Assembly (NCBI GenBank): GCA_947625365.1 | Contig: CANQNZ010000021.1 | Location: forward strand, 1 to 14,687 | Source: an uncultured Bacilli bacterium | GTDB lineage: Bacteria; Bacillota_I; Bacilli_A; RF39; UBA660 | Direction of reading: 5' to 3' | DNA: 14,687 nucleotides | In this document: positions 14,335 through 14,687 of the stretch, in pieces | Layout: each line of letters starts with the position of its first letter | Position numbering within the stretch: the first letter of the stretch is position 1 | Position numbers and translations under genes: made by a program | The notes under the pieces: model-generated | The model's input: only the letters and a program-made list of their open reading frames with translations | What the model was told of the DNA's origin: nothing | The model's database searches: none

Positions 14335-14495
14335 AGTATTATCTCCTTTCTTTAAATTACGGGTAAAAGGAAATTGTTACTTAAAAAAGAAGGGGAGTTT
14401 GTTTTTTATTTTCTCCAAAGGCAGTTTTGGATACTCATATACCTTTATGGCAACAAACACATCAACTTTTTAAATAACACTGCCATTACATCGCA
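14335..14495 (-). promoter_or_regulatory. rpsD mRNA leader, probable S4 autoregulatory RNA
   Basis: About 160 nt separate the expected start point from the rpsD ATG. On the minus strand, TCCAAA (14431-14426) and TTTGGA (14419-14414) form a hairpin whose whole six-base loop, ACTGCC, is complementary to GGCAGT at 14484-14479, which gives a pseudoknot. The same upstream segment can instead pair as ATGGCA (14486-14481) with TGCCAT (14452-14447), so two folds exclude each other. Nearer the gene, CTCCCCTTCTTT (14397-14386) can pair imperfectly with the Shine-Dalgarno AAGAAAGGAG region (14352-14343). S4 is known to control its own synthesis through leader pseudoknots in other bacteria. Regulation here is inferred from these pairings. 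Confidence 0.68.
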
Positions 14496-14501
14496 ACAAT
14501 G

Positions 14502-14530
14502 ATTATACTTTATTTTAATAGTCTTGTCAA
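14502..14530 (-). promoter_or_regulatory. Consensus promoter of rpsD
   Basis: On the minus strand a perfect TTGACA (14530-14525) is followed after exactly 17 bases by a perfect TATAAT (14507-14502). This is a full housekeeping sigma factor consensus, with initiation expected near 14495. It fits the high expression needed for a ribosomal protein gene. Confidence 0.93.
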
Positions 14531-14639
14531 ATTAATTATATGCTTTTTAAGAATAAAACTTCCACCTGAGAGTTAAAAATTCATATACAAATTGTCGTAT
14601 TATGTGTTAAAATCCTGACTTTGACAGTTTTTAGAAAGC
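14531..14639. other. Non-coding stretch upstream of the rpsD promoter, no gene seen
   Basis: With the leader and the edge hairpin, this completes about 350 bases without an open reading frame of useful size. There is a minus-strand TATAAT at 14540-14535 without a -35. A GAGAGTT at 14568-14574 is complementary to AACTCTC at 14643-14649 in the left arm of the edge hairpin. I see no tRNA and no riboswitch signature I can name. Confidence 0.5.
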
Positions 14640-14683
14640 AAAAACTCTCAATCCCTTTGTTTATAAGGAATTAAGAGTTTTTT
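14640..14683. terminator. Strong hairpin terminator at the window edge
   Basis: AAAACTCT pairs with AGAGTTTT. The stem continues through AAT/ATT and CCTT/AAGG with two single mismatches, around loop TGTTTAT, and ends in six Ts on the + strand and five Ts on the - strand. It could end a minus-strand gene to the right of the window or a short + strand transcript. Direction cannot be decided here. Confidence 0.75.
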
Positions 14684-14687
14684 ATAT

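Noticed and set aside
14615..14649. TTGACA at 14621-14626 on the + strand as a -35 element
   Set aside because: The position 17 bases downstream reads ACTCTC, inside the terminator arm, with no usable -10.
1..14687. CRISPR arrays, tRNA or rRNA genes, insertion sequences, transposase genes
   Set aside because: No regularly spaced repeats, cloverleaf-like segments, terminal inverted repeats or transposase-like reading frames were seen on either strand.
14335..14687. T-box, TPP, SAM or glycine riboswitch near rpsD
   Set aside because: None of their conserved cores (for example the T-box AGGGTGGNACCGCG) is present; short CTGAGAG similarity at 14566-14572 is not backed by the rest of a TPP fold.

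Overview
The window comes from an AT-rich Gram-positive-type bacterium. Evidence is the purine-rich Shine-Dalgarno sites of the AGAGGTG/AAGGAG type, U-tailed hairpin terminators, a lipoprotein signal, a cysteine-free S4 protein and a Firmicutes-style pair of M16 peptidase homologues. TGA is used as a stop (for example at 3322-3324 and 11437-11439) and tryptophan is TGG, so this is not the mycoplasma code. An uncultured gut Bacilli/Mollicutes-like lineage is my best guess, but taxonomy cannot be fixed from the sequence alone.

Positions 1-9383, all on the + strand, are a type IV secretion / conjugation-type gene cluster. In order it holds: a VirB6/TrbL-like polytopic membrane protein (5' end outside the window), a VirB3/PrgI-like small membrane protein, a VirB4 ATPase encoded as two translationally coupled genes (N-terminal domain, then ATPase), a single-pass membrane protein with an extracellular NlpC/P60-type cell-wall hydrolase domain (the VirB1 role), a lipoprotein with an additional C-terminal membrane helix, and a VirD4/TraG-type coupling protein with an unusual Met/Gly/Pro-rich, coiled-coil and acidic tail. 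The first six genes are tightly packed, with overlaps or gaps of 1-19 bases. The coupling protein follows a 55-base gap with a possible promoter of its own. Together they would form an inner-membrane channel, its ATPases, a wall-opening enzyme and a substrate receptor. No relaxase, integrase, oriT or direct repeat is visible in the window, so whether the system moves DNA or protein is open.

Positions 9384-10191 hold two small genes in separate transcription units: an unrecognised 71-residue protein with a good promoter, and an 80-residue rhodanese-like protein. Positions 10192-12725 encode an overlapping pair of M16-family proteins, the first without and the second with the HXXEH zinc motif (ymfF/ymfH type). 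A nucleotidyltransferase follows (12804-13721). It converges on rpsD (ribosomal protein S4, - strand); the two genes share a bidirectional terminator that carries both stop codons. rpsD has a perfect-consensus promoter and a leader of about 160 nt. The leader contains a complementary-loop pseudoknot and a sequestered Shine-Dalgarno, which fits S4 autoregulation. The last 150 bases are non-coding with a strong hairpin at the window edge.
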